Shown here: positions 32,539-45,324 of the stretch, in pieces
How positions within the stretch are numbered: position 1 is the stretch's first letter
Layout of the letters: each line of letters begins with the position of its first letter
Made by a program: the position numbers and the translations under genes
Notes under the pieces: model-generated
What the model was told of the DNA's origin: nothing
Seen by the model: the letters and a program-made list of their open reading frames with translations, nothing else
Databases searched by the model: none
Source: Vitellaria paradoxa
Taxonomy: Eukaryota; Streptophyta; Magnoliopsida; Ericales; Sapotaceae
Length of the DNA: 64,000 bases
Reading direction: 5' to 3'
Assembly: GCA_019916065.1 (NCBI GenBank)
Contig: CM034233.1
Span: forward strand, 36,434,862-36,498,861

Positions 32539-34082
32539 TGATTCCACTGTAAAAAGTACAATCATAAGCTTAAATTTGAGAATTGTTATGCAAATTACTA
32601 CATTAAATGAATGGAAATGTAAATTTTCTTAAAGTAATGGATGTTTTATGTGATTTGTAGATATTTGAGCAAAAAATGATAAAGATTGGGCCAAAAGAAG
32701 AAAATCTAGCAAAATGGTTCAAACAGGTGTTAGAACCATGTCAAGTTCAAACATTGGTTCTAACCACAGAAGCGGTGCAAGAAAAAAAAGAAGAAAAAAA
32801 TTTCTAAGGAAAGTTTGTTCGAACAGCTAGTTCGAACCACAGCTGGTTCAAACCAATGTTCTAACAACAGAATGCTAGAAACATTTTTGAGCTGAAAATT
32901 TTCCAAGTATCAGAAATCTTGTTCAAACACACGTTCGAACAAGAATTCTTGTTCGAACACACGTTCGAACCAATCTGTGCCTCAAAGAATTTTATTTTGT
33001 AAATCAGTTGTAAATTGGAAGGGTAATTTTGTACTTATAGAATACACTATAAATATATGAGAGGGTTACGTGAGAGAGATAGAGAGGAGATAGATAGAGA
33101 TATGTTTTGTATTTTTTAGGTTAGATTAGAGAGGAGATTGAAGGATTTCTTCATATCCTCATATAGGATTTTCAATTTCTTTTATAATTTTCTATTTCTC
33201 TTTGTAATTTTCAAGTTCTAGAGTAGATCAAGGCAAAAGACCTTGGGATCCTTGAAGATCTCTTTGTAATTGATTTAATTGAGGTATCTTTGCAATCTAA
33301 TTTCAATTCTCATATGTTTAGATTTTGATTGGTTGATCTTCCTTCAAATCTTTGTTTGTATGCAATTTCTACCTTGACTTTTCATGCCATATATGTTTAG
33401 TACTTGTGTGGAAATAGTATGCACACTAAGTGTTTGACAAAATGTCTCCATGGGAGATTTACATAGAAAACTTCTCATGTACATGCTCTTCTAGACTTTG
33501 TATCCATGCCAAGTGTTTGTATACATAGTGCTTGTGTTGAGTGTGATTACATGTTAGGCCCTTGTTAGAATGCTTACATTCGTAGATCAATTATGCATGC
33601 CATGTATATTTGATATTATGTTTTCTTAAGTGATCTAACAATTGGACTTCATTTCTCTAAATTAACCCACATTGTGATGGTTTACCTAGATGCATATAGG
33701 TAGACATGTTCACCCTCTAAATTGATTCAATTGTATGATGATTGAATGGTTTAGCCTTGGTTCCTAGCCTCTTTAATTTCATATATTTTTAATTCTTTTT
33801 TATTAGGATTGATTTAAATTTAATTTTTATTCATTTTCATTGAATTTTATTTTAGCCTCCTAGGTGTTTGACAAAATGCCTAGGTAGGGTTCATTTTCAA
33901 AATTCAAATCAATATTCCTTAATTTTTTATTGTGTGACACCTATTAAATAAGAGAAGAAGAATTGTGAGTAACAACGCCTCTCCCTGTGGGTATGACCAG
34001 TATTTCACCATTACAAATTTAAATTGCTACATCGATCCACCTTGCACTTGGGGTGTAAATCCACATTGTGGAATGACAAGCA
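32539..34082 (+). mobile_element. J: solo Gypsy LTR inserted in the LTR of element L
   Basis: 1544 bp from TGATTCCACTG to AAGCA, flanked by TTGAA at 32534-32538 and 34083-34087. With one TTGAA removed, the two sides join into a continuous copy of the A/L Copia LTR (TGATTTAATCTT...TTGAAGAA), which proves the insertion. No gag or pol lies inside, so the element was lost by recombination between its two LTRs. Orientation is from similarity of its start to the G, E and F LTRs and of its end to the CTTGCACTTGGGG region of G. Confidence 0.9.
32818..32970. repeat. Clustered TTCGAA palindromic boxes in LTR J
   Basis: GTTCGAAC-type boxes recur several times, including GTTCGAACACACGTTCGAAC twice around an AAGAATTCTTG centre near 32924-32970. 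Related weaker boxes lie at 32715-32765. They occupy the position of the GTCCGGAC boxes in the other LTRs. Confidence 0.75.
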
Positions 34083-35180
34083 TTGAAGAACTTTTGTTTC
34101 CTAACGGTCAAGACTTCTTCTCTTTTTCTTATCAGGATCATCTCAGAACTTTTCTAATGTCTAGCGTTGTGTGGCAACTAAAAAGACTAATCTTTTTATA
34201 TAGGTAAGAGTAGGGACCTAGATGTAAATAAACTTAAGTTAGCATATTAGGAAGTTGCCTATGATTATCTCATAGTTATGAATACATCACCTAATAATTA
34301 TACCTTACTCCACTAAAAAAATATAACTAAACTCCAACCCTGGTCTACTAAGATAATCTCATAAAACACCCAATTCACTCTTTAATTTTGTAATTAAGCC
34401 CCTCTACCAGATATTGAGACAATTAGAATTAAGAAGCTATCCAATTCTGATTAATACAACCCTCTATATTCTGAGAACTATTGTTCTAATCATCTTGTGT
34501 TGGTCACCATCTTAATAACATATTATTAAGATGACTGGATCCAGATTTAATGATTAGTTAATATTCCTAATATGAATAATATCTCTATCTCAAATGAGAT
34601 TGTGAATTCCTTCTTAATAGTTTATGTTCCCTAGTTTTATACAATTACTTCCCAAAACACTAAGGTATTGGCTTAATGGTAATCAGCCTCACTTTTGATG
34701 AATTAAAATCATCATTACATAAAATAGTGTCCATCACTATCTCAGGATTTAGAGTAACTACTTGAGTGAATACAAGAATTATATCAATGCAAATAGCATA
34801 ACTTATATGTATTTCTTGTCATTATCCCATTTGGTATCTTTCACACCAACATTATATATTCAGACCCCACTAATGATTGAGATAAATCATTCTATCAAAT
34901 AAAAAACTAAAATATTACAATCTTTCAGCTAAGATGTTCCCATCTCATTACTGACTACGAACAAATCTAGATTAATTAATATTTAGATCTATATCTCTTG
35001 TGCATGAAACACTTTCATACACATGAATAAGTTCCTTAATCAATTAAGGATTACATTATTGTATGGAATACATGCATCCATACGAAATAAAGAAATTTTA
35101 AATAAGCCAAATAAATATTCTTTATTAAAATAAAATCAGTGTGTCATCTAATAAATGACTTTAGGGGATACATCCCAACA

Positions 35181-35325
35181 AACTCCCACTCGTACCTAAG
35201 TCATTGACCCCATTATATCTTATCCCAATCCCATCAACATAAGACTTAAAAACCATTATAGGTATGGCCTTGACAAAGATATCATCCAAGTTATCCATTG
35301 ATGCAATTGTCGTAAGCGGATCCAC
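35181..35325 (-). pseudogene. Copia RNase H tail and purine tract of element L
   Basis: Read on the minus strand: ASMDNLDDIFVKAIPIMVF, then YVDGIGIRYNGVND, the usual C-terminus of Copia polyproteins of this family, followed by AGTGGGAGTT directly before the LTR. Only about 45 codons remain; upstream sequence is lost at the junction with H. Confidence 0.75.
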
Positions 35326-35689
35326 ACACTAAGTCGATGGGCTAACATTAACTATAAGGTTCATACCAACATTTCTCATTATCAAGATAATCACATGGAA
35401 TTTTCAAAAGCATACATCATCACAAATGTCATGATCTTGAACAAAATTTCTCAAAAACAAAGGATGATTCATTCATTCAATTCTTTGCAAAATAGTGCTA
35501 GCATTAACTACAAGGAATTTCTAATTCACAAAACAAGTTTCTTGAATCACTACTTCTTTCACAAATAAAACAAAGCAAAGCAAAGCAAAACAAAAACAAA
35601 AACAAAATAAGCAAATCAAAACAATCTTGGTAAAGACTCAAAACTCAACCCTAAGAATGCTAATCTTTAGCTGGAGGGTCTTCATTAGG
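35326..35689 (-). other. Distal 3' remnant of H
   Basis: Non-coding. Contains a CAAAG/CAAAA simple run at 35570-35612. No purine tract or LTR is present, so H is truncated here. Confidence 0.5.
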
Positions 35690-36817
35690 TAGATCTTTGA
35701 GAGGAAGGTCAAGAATAGAGTCAGGCAACAGAGCAGTGAGTTTGGCTTCTATGAATCAATTCATTTCCCTTGTTTTTGTAGCTCTCTCTCAATATGAAAT
35801 TGTGAAGCTTTTATATTCCCCAACTTCAAATCCACCTCATCCTACTTTTCATATACCTTTTTCATGAATTCCTCCACAATTTGGGAATGTTTTCTTTTGA
35901 ACTAACTTTCACTCCTCTCACGAGAAGATGTAGTGATGAAGCCCAATGTCTTAGCCACCTACATTCCCAACTTTGATGTTACTCCCTCTTTACAAATGTA
36001 CTTTGTGATTTACAAATGGGAGTCCTAAATTTCCCCTTTCCACCTTAGAAACTGCTGCAATGTAATCTTATATCAATTAAGGCAAATTAATCCTCCACCC
36101 AACATCAATAGCATAAAGAAGTAACCCTATCTCATAACTCACTTCAGAGTTGTTCAAAATAGGTAACAATTAAGAGCACAGTAAGAAACGAAGGGAGCTA
36201 AACTTAGGGGTTAGCCTGCTCTTTGCTATTCTATTCTTATATCCCCATTCAGCTCGTTCCTTGCTTGTCAAAAATTTCACCAAGGAATCCTTATCCAATC
36301 TCTCTTCCTTAGAAAAAGGGAATTAAAGGCATCTCACTCCCTCCAATCTAAATGTCTTAGCAATGTGCCTTGTGTGGAGGGTGAGGTTTACTCCCCTAGC
36401 TTTGGAAACTATGCAATCTTGCCCCTGGACTTGATATTCTATGATATTTGCATAAAACTCCTAAACTAAGGGCATCACTACCACTCACTATACTGAGCCC
36501 ATTGCTCCCACCCTCTTTTCTTAAAATTTTGCTTCAAGTTGTACTCCTCAGATTGAAAATGGTTTAAATTCATTCCCCTTTCCTTTTACTCTAATACTTC
36601 CTAAGGCTCTTCTTAGTTCATTTGTTAGCAAACCTAAAATCATCATATAGCTTATCATCTTCGTCCTCCTTGATATCCATAACCTCTTCACCCACTCAGT
36701 CTTCAATCTCCTCATTCTTAGGTTGTTCTAAAGCTTTCTGCACTAAGATTGGAACTTCAATGGGTTCAGTAGAACTAGAAGCTTTTCCTTTTCCTTTATT
36801 ACTCTTCCTTGGTGCCA
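35690..36817 (-). pseudogene. ORF2 of element H
   Basis: Starts MAPRKSNKGKGKASSSTEP at ATG 36817 (minus). A stop follows within the acidic segment EEIED. Later, LLPILNNSEVSYEIGLLLYA with INLP and DYI (near 36160-36060) aligns with NLLPQNRNSDCSPARARLIF...IDLPSFIWHHI in E. The last readable piece is AKLTALLPDSILDLPLKDLP (near 35750-35690). The LLPxxxxS...LLYAI..G.xI pattern resembles a plant-transposon-associated domain, but I cannot confirm the family without a profile search. Several stops and shifts. Confidence 0.6.
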
Positions 36818-37982
36818 TTACAAGTTTTTAGTTAGAAACTAACTCACACACTATCTCAGAATTTCAATCAAACTCCCCTCAATCACCAAATTCTTCACCA
36901 ACTGAAAGCCACACTTCACAATGTTTGCAATCCCTCAAAAACTTCTCACAATCAATCATTTCAACCACTTTTTGAATTTAATTTCAAAACTAAAAAACAA
37001 GAAAACTAGAAACTAAATACACCAGGTAAACCCTCACCTCAATCGAGTGGCTCCAGGAACCCTGGAACTGGTTTGAAATCCAAATAAAAGCGCACACCAA
37101 ACTCAAAATGCCCTTAAGATGAAGATTTAAAGTTGAGTTTGAATGATTTTGGATGAATTGAAAGGCTAGACACAATCGCTTAAAAGGGCTCTGAGTTGGG
37201 TTCAAAGACTGAGAGTGTAATGGTAGAAAATGAAATGAAAAACAAAGGGTTCTATTCATAGGAGCCTGAAAATTTCAAATTCTAAAGGATATGTTGTTTA
37301 GACGAATGTTCAAACAGGTTGTATAAAATGTGTCCGTTTGGACAGGGGTCCAAACAGAGAGCCTATACAGCAATTCTAAAGAAACTAAGATTTAGAGGTT
37401 CAATAGGTATGTTCTAAGCTTCACCAAGACTTCCAATTAAAAAGAAAATAATTCCTACTTAAAACACAAAATAAGACTCAATTATTCTACCAAAATCACA
37501 AAATTGACTCAAAATTTTTCTATTTTCAAAAATTGTTCAATTTATTTCTAATTTCTTTTTTTTTTCTCAAGCACTCACAACCAAGTCATGTCATGTTATG
37601 CATCACCAACTCAAGAACACAATTCAATCATGCATATGGTTTCCTTCCCCTACCTCCTAACTTGAAATGAACATTGTCCTCAATGTATAAATGTGCAATC
37701 AAAATTCAAAAAGTATTGGTTAGAAGTTACCTTAATCAATCAATTCCCTTCATAAGTACCTAAATTGATGCACACAACTACAACCTGAATTTGAATTTCC
37801 TTCCTTACTTCTCCCTAACTTGGATGACACTATCATTATAAAATCATCAAGCTCAAAAAGAAATTATTAGATAAGCAACAAAAGAAATGCAAATCATGAG
37901 TGATAATTTCAATAAAAAATGAAAAATACAAAATGACACTATTTCTATTCCACCTTTATTCAATGCAATTCATAATCTCTTA
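36818..37982 (-). other. Spacer between integrase and ORF2 in H
   Basis: Non-coding. It holds a paired box region (37285-37365: GTCCGTTTGGACAGGGGTCC), a T-run near 37555 and, on the minus strand, CATTGAGGACAATGTTCATTTC near 37662-37683, the counterpart of the box in D. The frame at 36990-37259 overlaps this spacer and shows no homology. Confidence 0.55.
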
Positions 37983-39010
37983 TCACTCAAATAGAGGTGG
38001 ATCCTCTAACTCCCAAGATTCCACCTCAACCACAAAATTTTCAAAACATGGTTTCAAACGATGGCCATTCACTTGCAATACTTGCCCATCTGGCAGATTT
38101 TCAATTTCACAAGCTCCAAATTCAGTCATAGATTTAATGATGTAAGGTCCAACCCACCTTGACTCCAACTTTCCAGGAAAATGGTGTAGCTTAGAATCAT
38201 ACAATAGAACTTTCTAGCTTACATATAACTCCTTTGTAAATTTTTGAATCATACAACCTTTTCATGGTTATCTTGGAGGCCTTTGAGTTCTCATAAGCAT
38301 CATGTCTAATCTCTTCCAACTCATTCAATTGCAACTTCTTATGAATGCCTGATTTATCTATGTTCTCATTGAATTGTGTTATGGCCCAATATGTCTTATG
38401 CTCTAAATCCATAGGCGAGTGACAAGCTTTTTCATAGACTAACCTATAAGGAGACATAACCAAAATGGTCTTGTATGCTGTTTTGTATGCGTAAAGTGCA
38501 TTAGTTAATCTCAAAGACCAATCCTTCCTATTTGGGTTCACTATTTTCTCAATTATTCTCTTTATCTCCTTATTGGCTAATTCTGCTTGCCCACTAGTTT
38601 GGGGATGATAGTTCATCCCCACCTTGTGAACTACCCCATATTTCTTCATTAACAAGCCCATGGGTCTATTATAAAAATGTGTCCCTCTGTCACTAATCAT
38701 TGCTCTAGGTATACCAACTTGGGAAAATACATTTTTGCTTTCAAAAACTTAATCACTACCCGATGGTCATTTATTCTAGTGGGAATGGCTTCTACCCATT
38801 TGGACACATAATCAATGGCCACTAAAATGTACTAATATCTAAAGGAATTCAAAAATGGCCCTATATAGTCCTTCCTCAACAACCAAAAATATCGAAAACA
38901 TAGATGGGATGCAAGGGCATTATATTCCTTCTAGTGAGGCCCCCAAGCCTCTACCTATCACACGTAAGGCAAAAAGCATGTACATCTCTAAACATTGTAG
39001 GCTAATATAG
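37983..39010 (-). pseudogene. Integrase of element H
   Basis: Core and tail are readable: MISDRGTHFYNRPMGLL (second catalytic Asp), QAELANKEIKRIIEK (catalytic Glu), [20 protein letters not shown] and [18 protein letters not shown], ending at a frameshift near 38204. The C-terminal part continues in another frame (38204-37983) with HFPGKLESRWVGPYIIKSM and VNGHRLKPCFENFVVEVESW. The N-terminal zinc and first-Asp region (38700-39010) is present but broken. Confidence 0.84.
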
Positions 39011-40057
39011 TCAACACTGTAAAATCTTGGCCACAGTCTTTTTGGCCAAAAAGTGGCCACCACATGCCAAAGTATCAAAACCTCGTCACACTCTAAAACT
39101 CATTATCAAGAATACACCTCCTAATGACTTGATCCAGACAGTACTTGAAAAGTTAAGGCTCATCCCAGAAAAAGAAATTCACATTTCTAAAGAATTTCTT
39201 CCTATCCAGTAAGGTCCAATGGGAGGGTATCACTCCTGAAGCTAGATAGTTTGTTATATCAACAAATCAAGGAATCTAAGAGGACTCAACACTAGACATA
39301 AGAAACAACTCCTCATTGGGGAAAGTCTCATTAATGGGAGGATCAAAAGCAGTCAAGTCCTGTCAAGGAAGTCTAGAAAGATGATTAGCTACCACATTCT
39401 TTGCCCCTCGTTTATCCTTCATTTCTAAATCAAACTCTTGAAGCAATAAGATCCATCTAATCAATCTAGGTTTAGAGTCCTATGTGGTGAGAAGGTATTT
39501 CAAGATAGCATGATCAGTATAAACTATGACATGTAAGCCAATCAAGTAAGACCTAAACTTATAAAGTGCATATACTACCACCAATAATTCCTTCTTAGTT
39601 GTAGTGTAATTCTTTTGGGAGTCACTAAGGGATTTATTGGCAGAGTATAAAATATAAGGTCTGTTGTCCTTCCTTTGACCCAAAACTACACTAATGGCAC
39701 AGTTACTGGCATTACACGTCAACTCAAAGGGTAATGTCCAGTCAGGTGTCTGAATAATAGGAGTTGAAGTAAGCTACCCTTTTTTAGCCTTTCAAAAGCA
39801 ACCTAACACTCGAAGGTCCACTCAAAAGGTCCATTATATGCTAAAAGATTACACAAGGGTTGGGCTATAGCACTGAAGGATGCAATGAATCTCCTATAGA
39901 ACCCCGCATGGCTAAGAAATGATTTAATATCTTTCACACACCTAGGGGTAAAAAGCTTTTGAATAATTTCTACCTTAGCTCTGTCCACTTCTATACCCCT
40001 AGAAGAAACAACGTGGCCTAGGATGACATCTTGTGTCACTATAAAGTGACATTTCTC
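39011..40057 (-). pseudogene. RT C-terminus and RNase H of element H
   Basis: RT connection: ILGHVVSSRGIEVDRAKVEI and FLSHAGFYRRFIASFSAIAQ (40039-39803). RNase H: ASNCAISVVLGQRKDNRPYI with the first acidic region, YTTTKKELLVVVYALYKFRS and VIVYTDHAILKYL (39722-39480). A decayed linker towards integrase (39480-39011) follows. Confidence 0.8.
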
Positions 40058-40998
40058 CTAATTCAAGACTAGGTTCTTCTCTTCACACCTAGATAAAACT
40101 TTCTCTAGATTCCCCAAACATGCCTCCAAATCACTCCCATAAATAGTGAAATCATCAATGAATACCTCAAGAAATTTTTCTATGGAATCACTAAAATTGC
40201 TCATCATGCACCTTTGAAATTTGGTTGGTGCATTACACAATCTGAAAGGCTGTCGATAAGCAAAAGTCCCAAAAGGGCATGTGAACGTTATCTTTTCTTG
40301 ATCCTTAAGGGTTATCTCAATTTGGTTGTAGCATGAATACCAATCAAGAAAACAATAAAATGGTTGTCCCGTCACCCTCTCTAATATATGATCAATAAAA
40401 GGTAAAATGAAGTGGTCTTTCCTAGTCACGGCATTCAACTTCCTATAGTCAATGCACATGTGCCACCCCATTTGGATCCTAGTGGTCACAAGTTCGTTGC
40501 TATCATTCTTGACAACCATAACTCTAGACTTCTTTAGGACAAATTGGGTAGGACTTACCCATTAAAAATAAAAAATGAGATATATGATCCTAGTATCCAG
40601 AAGTTTCAACACTTCTGCCTTGATAATTTCTTTCATGCTGGGATTCAACCTCCTCTGAGGTTGTCTCACTAGCTTAGCCCCCTCCTCTAAATATATGAGT
40701 GTGTGCAAATGAGCGGGCTAATCCCATGAAGGTCTGAAATTTCCTACCCTTGGGCTTTCTTGTGTACGCTTGACATCTCAATTAACCTCTCTTCTTGGTC
40801 ATTGGTAAGCTGGGAAGATATTACCACTGGGTATCATTTTTCCTCTCCTAAAAATGCATATTTTAGGTCATTTAGAAGTAGTTTTCTATCAGGCTTAGGT
40901 GGTTTGACAATGAAAAGTTTAGGGTTAACTTGGATTGGGATAAAATCCTCTATAGGTTGGTTAGACTACTCTATTAACATAATAGGTGTACTATCTAA
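40058..40998 (-). pseudogene. Reverse transcriptase of element H
   Basis: An open stretch at 40519-40058 has MGWHMCIDYRKLNAVTRKDH, FYCFLDWYSCYNQIEITLKD, CPFGTFAYRQPFRLCNAPTK and the catalytic FIDDFTIYG, with both Asp codons kept (40151-40156). One residue is missing in the AYRRMPF-type turn (AYRQPF). Upstream (40998-40520) the fingers region is broken by stops. The catalytic pair is intact, unlike D. Confidence 0.84.
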
Positions 40999-41760
40999 TC
41001 AATTCAAGACCTCTAAAACCTCATCATCATCAATCTCATCCCTATAATCTACGTTATCCCCTAATGTCAACACTCTCTCCAATGGATCACCTATAAACTC
41101 CTTTTCAAAGTACTCTTTTGTAACTATTTGAATCAAGTCTACCTCTCTTATGTCTTCCTCATCCATTAGTCGCTTTGTGACTTTAAAAATGTTCATTTCG
41201 GCCATCAAATTACCAAAAGAAATCTTCATGAGACCATTCCTACAGTTAATGACAGCATTGGTAGTTGCTAAGAAAGGTCTTCCCAACATGACTGGAACCA
41301 GTGGAATGGAACCTTGAGGAGTGGGTTGGTTATCTAAGATAATGAAGTCCACTGGATAGGAAAACTTGTCCACTTGCATGAGTGTATCCTCTAAAATGCC
41401 CCTAGGAATCTTAACTAACCTATCAGCTAGTTACAAAGTTACTCTACTTAGTATAAGTTTCCCCAAACCCAATTGTTGATAGACTATGTAAGGAAGAAGG
41501 TTAACACTAGCTCCTAAATCTAGTAGGGCTTGTTTAACCTTATGCTCTCCTATGACACATGCTATGGTAGGACAACTTAGGTCATTGTACTTTGGAGGGG
41601 CCTTACATTAGAGGATAGCACTAACTTGTTCTACCATAAAAGCTTTTTCCTTGACACTCACCCTTCTCTTGACAATACAAAGATCTTTCAAAAACTTGGA
41701 GTAAAAAGGAACCTATTTGATGGCATTTAACAAAGCTGGGTTGATCCTTACTTGTTTAAA
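40999..41760 (-). pseudogene. Aspartic protease region of element H
   Basis: The active-site core DLGASVNLLPY is encoded at 41520-41488 (minus), within ALLDLGASVNLLP. The following sequence, FSYPVDFIILDNQPTP and VMLGRPFLATTNAVINCRNG (41379-41240), is the protease C-terminus/linker also seen in D and E. Acidic linker EEDIREVDLIQIVTKEYFEK leads towards RT. Stops lie between 41430 and 41380. Confidence 0.82.
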
Positions 41761-43686
41761 AACCTCAAAAATTTCAGAATTTAGTTACTTTTTTTTTCAA
41801 TTTATTCAATCAGCTCGGAAAGGGTGGTCGGGGTTAGATGTCTATAACTTGTTCTCTCTCTCTGTATTCCCATCCTCATTCTCCTTAACCCTATTCATTT
41901 TTCTTCTTCTCAACTATCTCATCTCTCATCATTTCCTCTGAATCATCATCACTCTTTTTCTTCTCATCACCATTACTCTCTCCTCTTTTATGTCTAGACT
42001 CACCCTTCTCACTACTCTCCTATTTCTCTCTATACACCATCCCTTTTTTTCTCATTCACCCTCAACAATCTAAGGTCATCAGGTTTTTCAATCACCTTCC
42101 CATTTCTCAACGTAGTAATTGATTAGACATGCTCTTGGTTCGACTTTTCCCCTAAAGTCTCACTCATATAAACTTGACCTTAAGGCTTTTAAATGGTTTG
42201 AGAAGGCAATCTATCCTTTTCAGCATTACTTTGACATTGAATGATCTTGGTCAAGATGTTCTTAATATCATCAATAGCTCTATTGGTTTGCTCTTGATTC
42301 TTAGCAGTACAATTATTAATACCTATTTGACCTTGAATAAACTGCTAAAGTGTGTCTTCTAATAGAGACTTCTTATACTAAGGTTAGAAAGAACTAGAGG
42401 CTAGACCTTGGGCTTGACCTTGAAAAGGGTTTGAATTGAACTGTGAAGGGTATGGTGCACTAAGTTGATCATTTCTCCATGAGAAATTGGGATGATTTTT
42501 CAACATGAGGTTATACTGATTAGGAAGTGAGGGTGGTCTAAACTAAACCTGAGGTTGACTTTAGTATTGCTTAGGGAAGGTATGTGAGGTGTTGGTATTT
42601 AAAGTTTGCCCATATAACACTTCTTTAAAAGCTGGCATAGTGGGACAATCATCAGTACTATGATCAAACATCTCAAAAATGACACATCTTACTTCCTTCT
42701 CACTAACCATATTCACCTTTTTAGTCTCCAATAATTCCACCTTTCTAGTAAGAGTAGCTATCCTAGTACTTAAATCATCATTTTTATTCAACCTTAAATT
42801 CCCACTAGGATGTGCTTGTGCTCCTCTAGACTCTAAATCTGTAGGTGATGTTACCTCCCAAGACTTAGTATTTTCAGCTAGCTCCTCTAAAAACTTATAA
42901 GCTTCCTCGGAAAACTTATCAAGAAACTGACCATTACTTATGGTACCCACTAACTGTTTAAGTTCAGGTGGCAAAGAATCATAAAATAAATTGCACAAAT
43001 GCTAAATTGGAAACCTACGATGAGGACATGCATTACACAAGTCCTTGAACCTTTTCCATGCTTGAAAAAATGACTCACTCGGATGACATAAAAAATTCAT
43101 GATTTGTTTTTGCATCATCAATGTTCTATGAGTAAGAAAGGATTTTCCTAATAATTCAGCTTACATTTCCCTCCATGTGCCAATGGAGTGAAGTCTCAAG
43201 GAATTAAGCCATATTTTGGCCTTTTCCTTCAAGGAGAACAAAAACAACCGCAACCGTACAATGTCTTCACTCACATTTTGATCTGTGCAAGTGGCACACA
43301 CATCCTTAAATTCTTTCATGTATGTATATGGATTTTCTAAATCTATGCCATGAAATGTGGGTAACAATGGTATTATGCCAGGCTTGAAAGTAAAATTCCT
43401 CTGATTTAGAGGAAGAATGATACGAGAAGGGTAGTTTATCGCATAGGATGCAAAACTTCCTCAAAGGTCGTGCATCCAAAGGTGTAATAGCCTCAGGGCC
43501 ATCTTGACCACTTGCTCCCAAATTCTTCATAAGATGTGCTAAATTAGTAGAGGCAGAAGATGATGATGGTGATTGTGGTTCAGATGATGTGGACAATGAA
43601 GTCAATGAAAACTCTATGAATTCCTCTATATGTTAAGGTTTTGGATGCAAAATAGACTGAACAATCTTACTAGATCTAAGATGCAT
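41761..43686 (-). pseudogene. gag of element H
   Basis: The start is ATG 43686, MHLRSSKIVQSILHPKP, with an in-frame TAA soon after. A Ser-rich stretch LSTSSEPQSPSSSSAS follows, then the capsid-like region (HGIDLENPYTYMKEFKDVC, FSLKEKAKIWLNSLRLHSIG at 43367-43161; LPPELKQLVGTISNGQFLDK at 42998-42560). The zinc knuckle reads CVIFEMFDHSTDDC: the second Cys is Phe. The remaining part to 41761 is a charged linker with many stops. Confidence 0.8.
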
Positions 43687-43897
43687 GCACAAGATATAAC
43701 AAATGCACAAGCACAAGCAATTTATGAATGCTTACAACCACTAGCTTATTTCAATCCAAAAATCTGCCAACATTAAAATGAAAGGATATGGAATGAGATT
43801 ACCCAACAAATGCGCAATCCGTCGTTGTAAATGGTGGTGAAATTCACTACTCCTAAGCTTCTAAAATGAATCCAATCACCATTGCTATTTAAGGCTC

Positions 43898-43915
43898 CCC
43901 GGCAACAATTCCAAA
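43898..43915 (-). other. Primer binding site of element H
   Basis: On the minus strand TGGAATTGTTGCCGGGGA, close to the TGGCGCCGTTGCCGGGGA type, two to three bases inside the LTR end. Confidence 0.75.
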
Positions 43916-43917
43916 AG

Positions 43918-45324
43918 TGCTTACTCAATTCCAATAACCGCTAGGTACTAGATCATGTCCTCAGAGAGCCTTAATAGAAAATTGATGAATGAACAAATTT
44001 GAAATTCTTAAGTGCCACAAAGAATAATAGGGATTGTTACGTGATTTGAGATGTTATTTGGTTTAAAATTGGTTTAACTTGACGTAATAAAAATCTTAGA
44101 TCCAAATCAATTCAAGTAGTGAACTATATAGAATTTTAGGGTATTAATTACTCAATCTAAACTCAAGGAGTAGATCAGAAGACTTTATACAATGAAGATC
44201 AAATTGGAATGATTGAAAAGTTGAATTGAATAGAAATTAGGCTCAAAATTCGGTTAAAAACTTAGATCAAACACTAAGTATGCATAATTCATAATTGAAA
44301 TATATGAATTCCAACTTAGCAATTAACATACAAATCCTTAAGAGAACCATGAAAATTCTAATGGTAATTCATAAATTCGTTCATGAATTATACAAATTCA
44401 GAGGTTGATTAAGAATTTAATAAGAATTCAAGAAGAAAATTCAGTCTAACCATCAATCAACCCTTGAAGTAAAGAAATAAGAAATTGAAGTTTAGTTACC
44501 TTGAAATTCCATATAAATTCAGCTACTCTCCTTGATTTGAATCCAAAAAGAAGAACTACTCATGCATAATTGAAATAGAACGGAAAACTGTATTAATTGA
44601 ATTCATGATTCACAAAGTAACAAGAAAGAAAATGAAATTGTCTTAAGAAACAAACAAGATCTAATTTCTCTCTCACTAAAAATCTCTCTCTAACTATGTA
44701 AATGTAAATCAAAACTGCCTATCTCATAGTTCCCTCATGTTTTTATACTAAGCCTAAAGATATGATTGTACAAAATTGCCCTCGTCTTAAAAGAATTAAT
44801 TACAAAAATTTCCTTTCAACTATCTGGACAGGGGTCCGGACAGGCTTCCTATACTTAGCCAGAATTCATCTCTTGAAACTTGCATAGCTTTCTATTGATT
44901 GCACATAGGTGCAGACAAACGTCTATCTAGACAGGGGTTTGGATGGGCCTCTATACTTAGAATTTTCTCAGCTTGTCTTAAAATCCTTCATTTTGTTAAT
45001 CGAATAAGCGTGCGCGCAAGGGGCTATCCGGACAAGGGTTTGGACGGGCTTTGACACTTAGAATTTTTTTCAACTTTGGATTTCTACATAGCTACTGTCG
45101 ATCGAACCCTTGTTCGAACAAAGTCCTATTCGGATATGTGTCCAAATGGGGATCTGGTCCTACACCTTCTTTCTAGATTTTCATTGCCATTTATCTTCAT
45201 TTCCTGCCAACCATAAAAAAACTCTCTTAGATCATATTATTTGTCAATTCCCACATTTAGTTATTTAAATTAGACTATCACTAACCATTTGAGAAGTTTA
45301 ATTGTACATTTTACCGTACAATCA
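43918..45324 (-). repeat. 5' LTR of element H
   Basis: 1407 bp. On the minus strand it starts TGATTGTACGGTAAAATGTACAAT. Several GTCCGGAC- or TCGAAC-like boxes lie at 44820-45145 (CTGGACAGGGGTCCGGACAG, ATCCGGACAAGGG, GTTCGAAC). Its inner end is fixed by the primer site. Confidence 0.8.

Larger units (their letters stand above)
32368..35325 (-). mobile_element. Element L: 3' end of a Copia element of A's family, split by solo LTR J
   Basis: On the minus strand the order is RNase H tail (35325-35196), purine tract, LTR (35180-34083, continued 32538-32368). The LTR begins TGTTGGGATGTATCC, as in A, and ends CCAACA (plus-strand TGTTGG at 32368). Removing J restores a continuous LTR that aligns with A's along its length. 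The element is cut at 35325, next to element H. Confidence 0.85.
35326..45324 (-). mobile_element. Element H: Athila-like Gypsy element without its 3' LTR
   Basis: From right to left: 5' LTR (45324-43918), primer site, gag (from 43686), protease, RT, RNase H, integrase (to 37983), a GAGGACAATG box near 37680, ORF2 (from about 36817), and a non-coding tail ending at the junction with L near 35326. CCTAT follows the LTR at 45325-45329, but the matching copy is not available because the 3' end is lost. Decayed at every gene. Confidence 0.85.

Noticed and set aside
36990..37259. 89-codon minus-strand frame in the spacer of H
   Set aside because: No homology to ORF2 or pol; it is in the non-coding stretch before ORF2.
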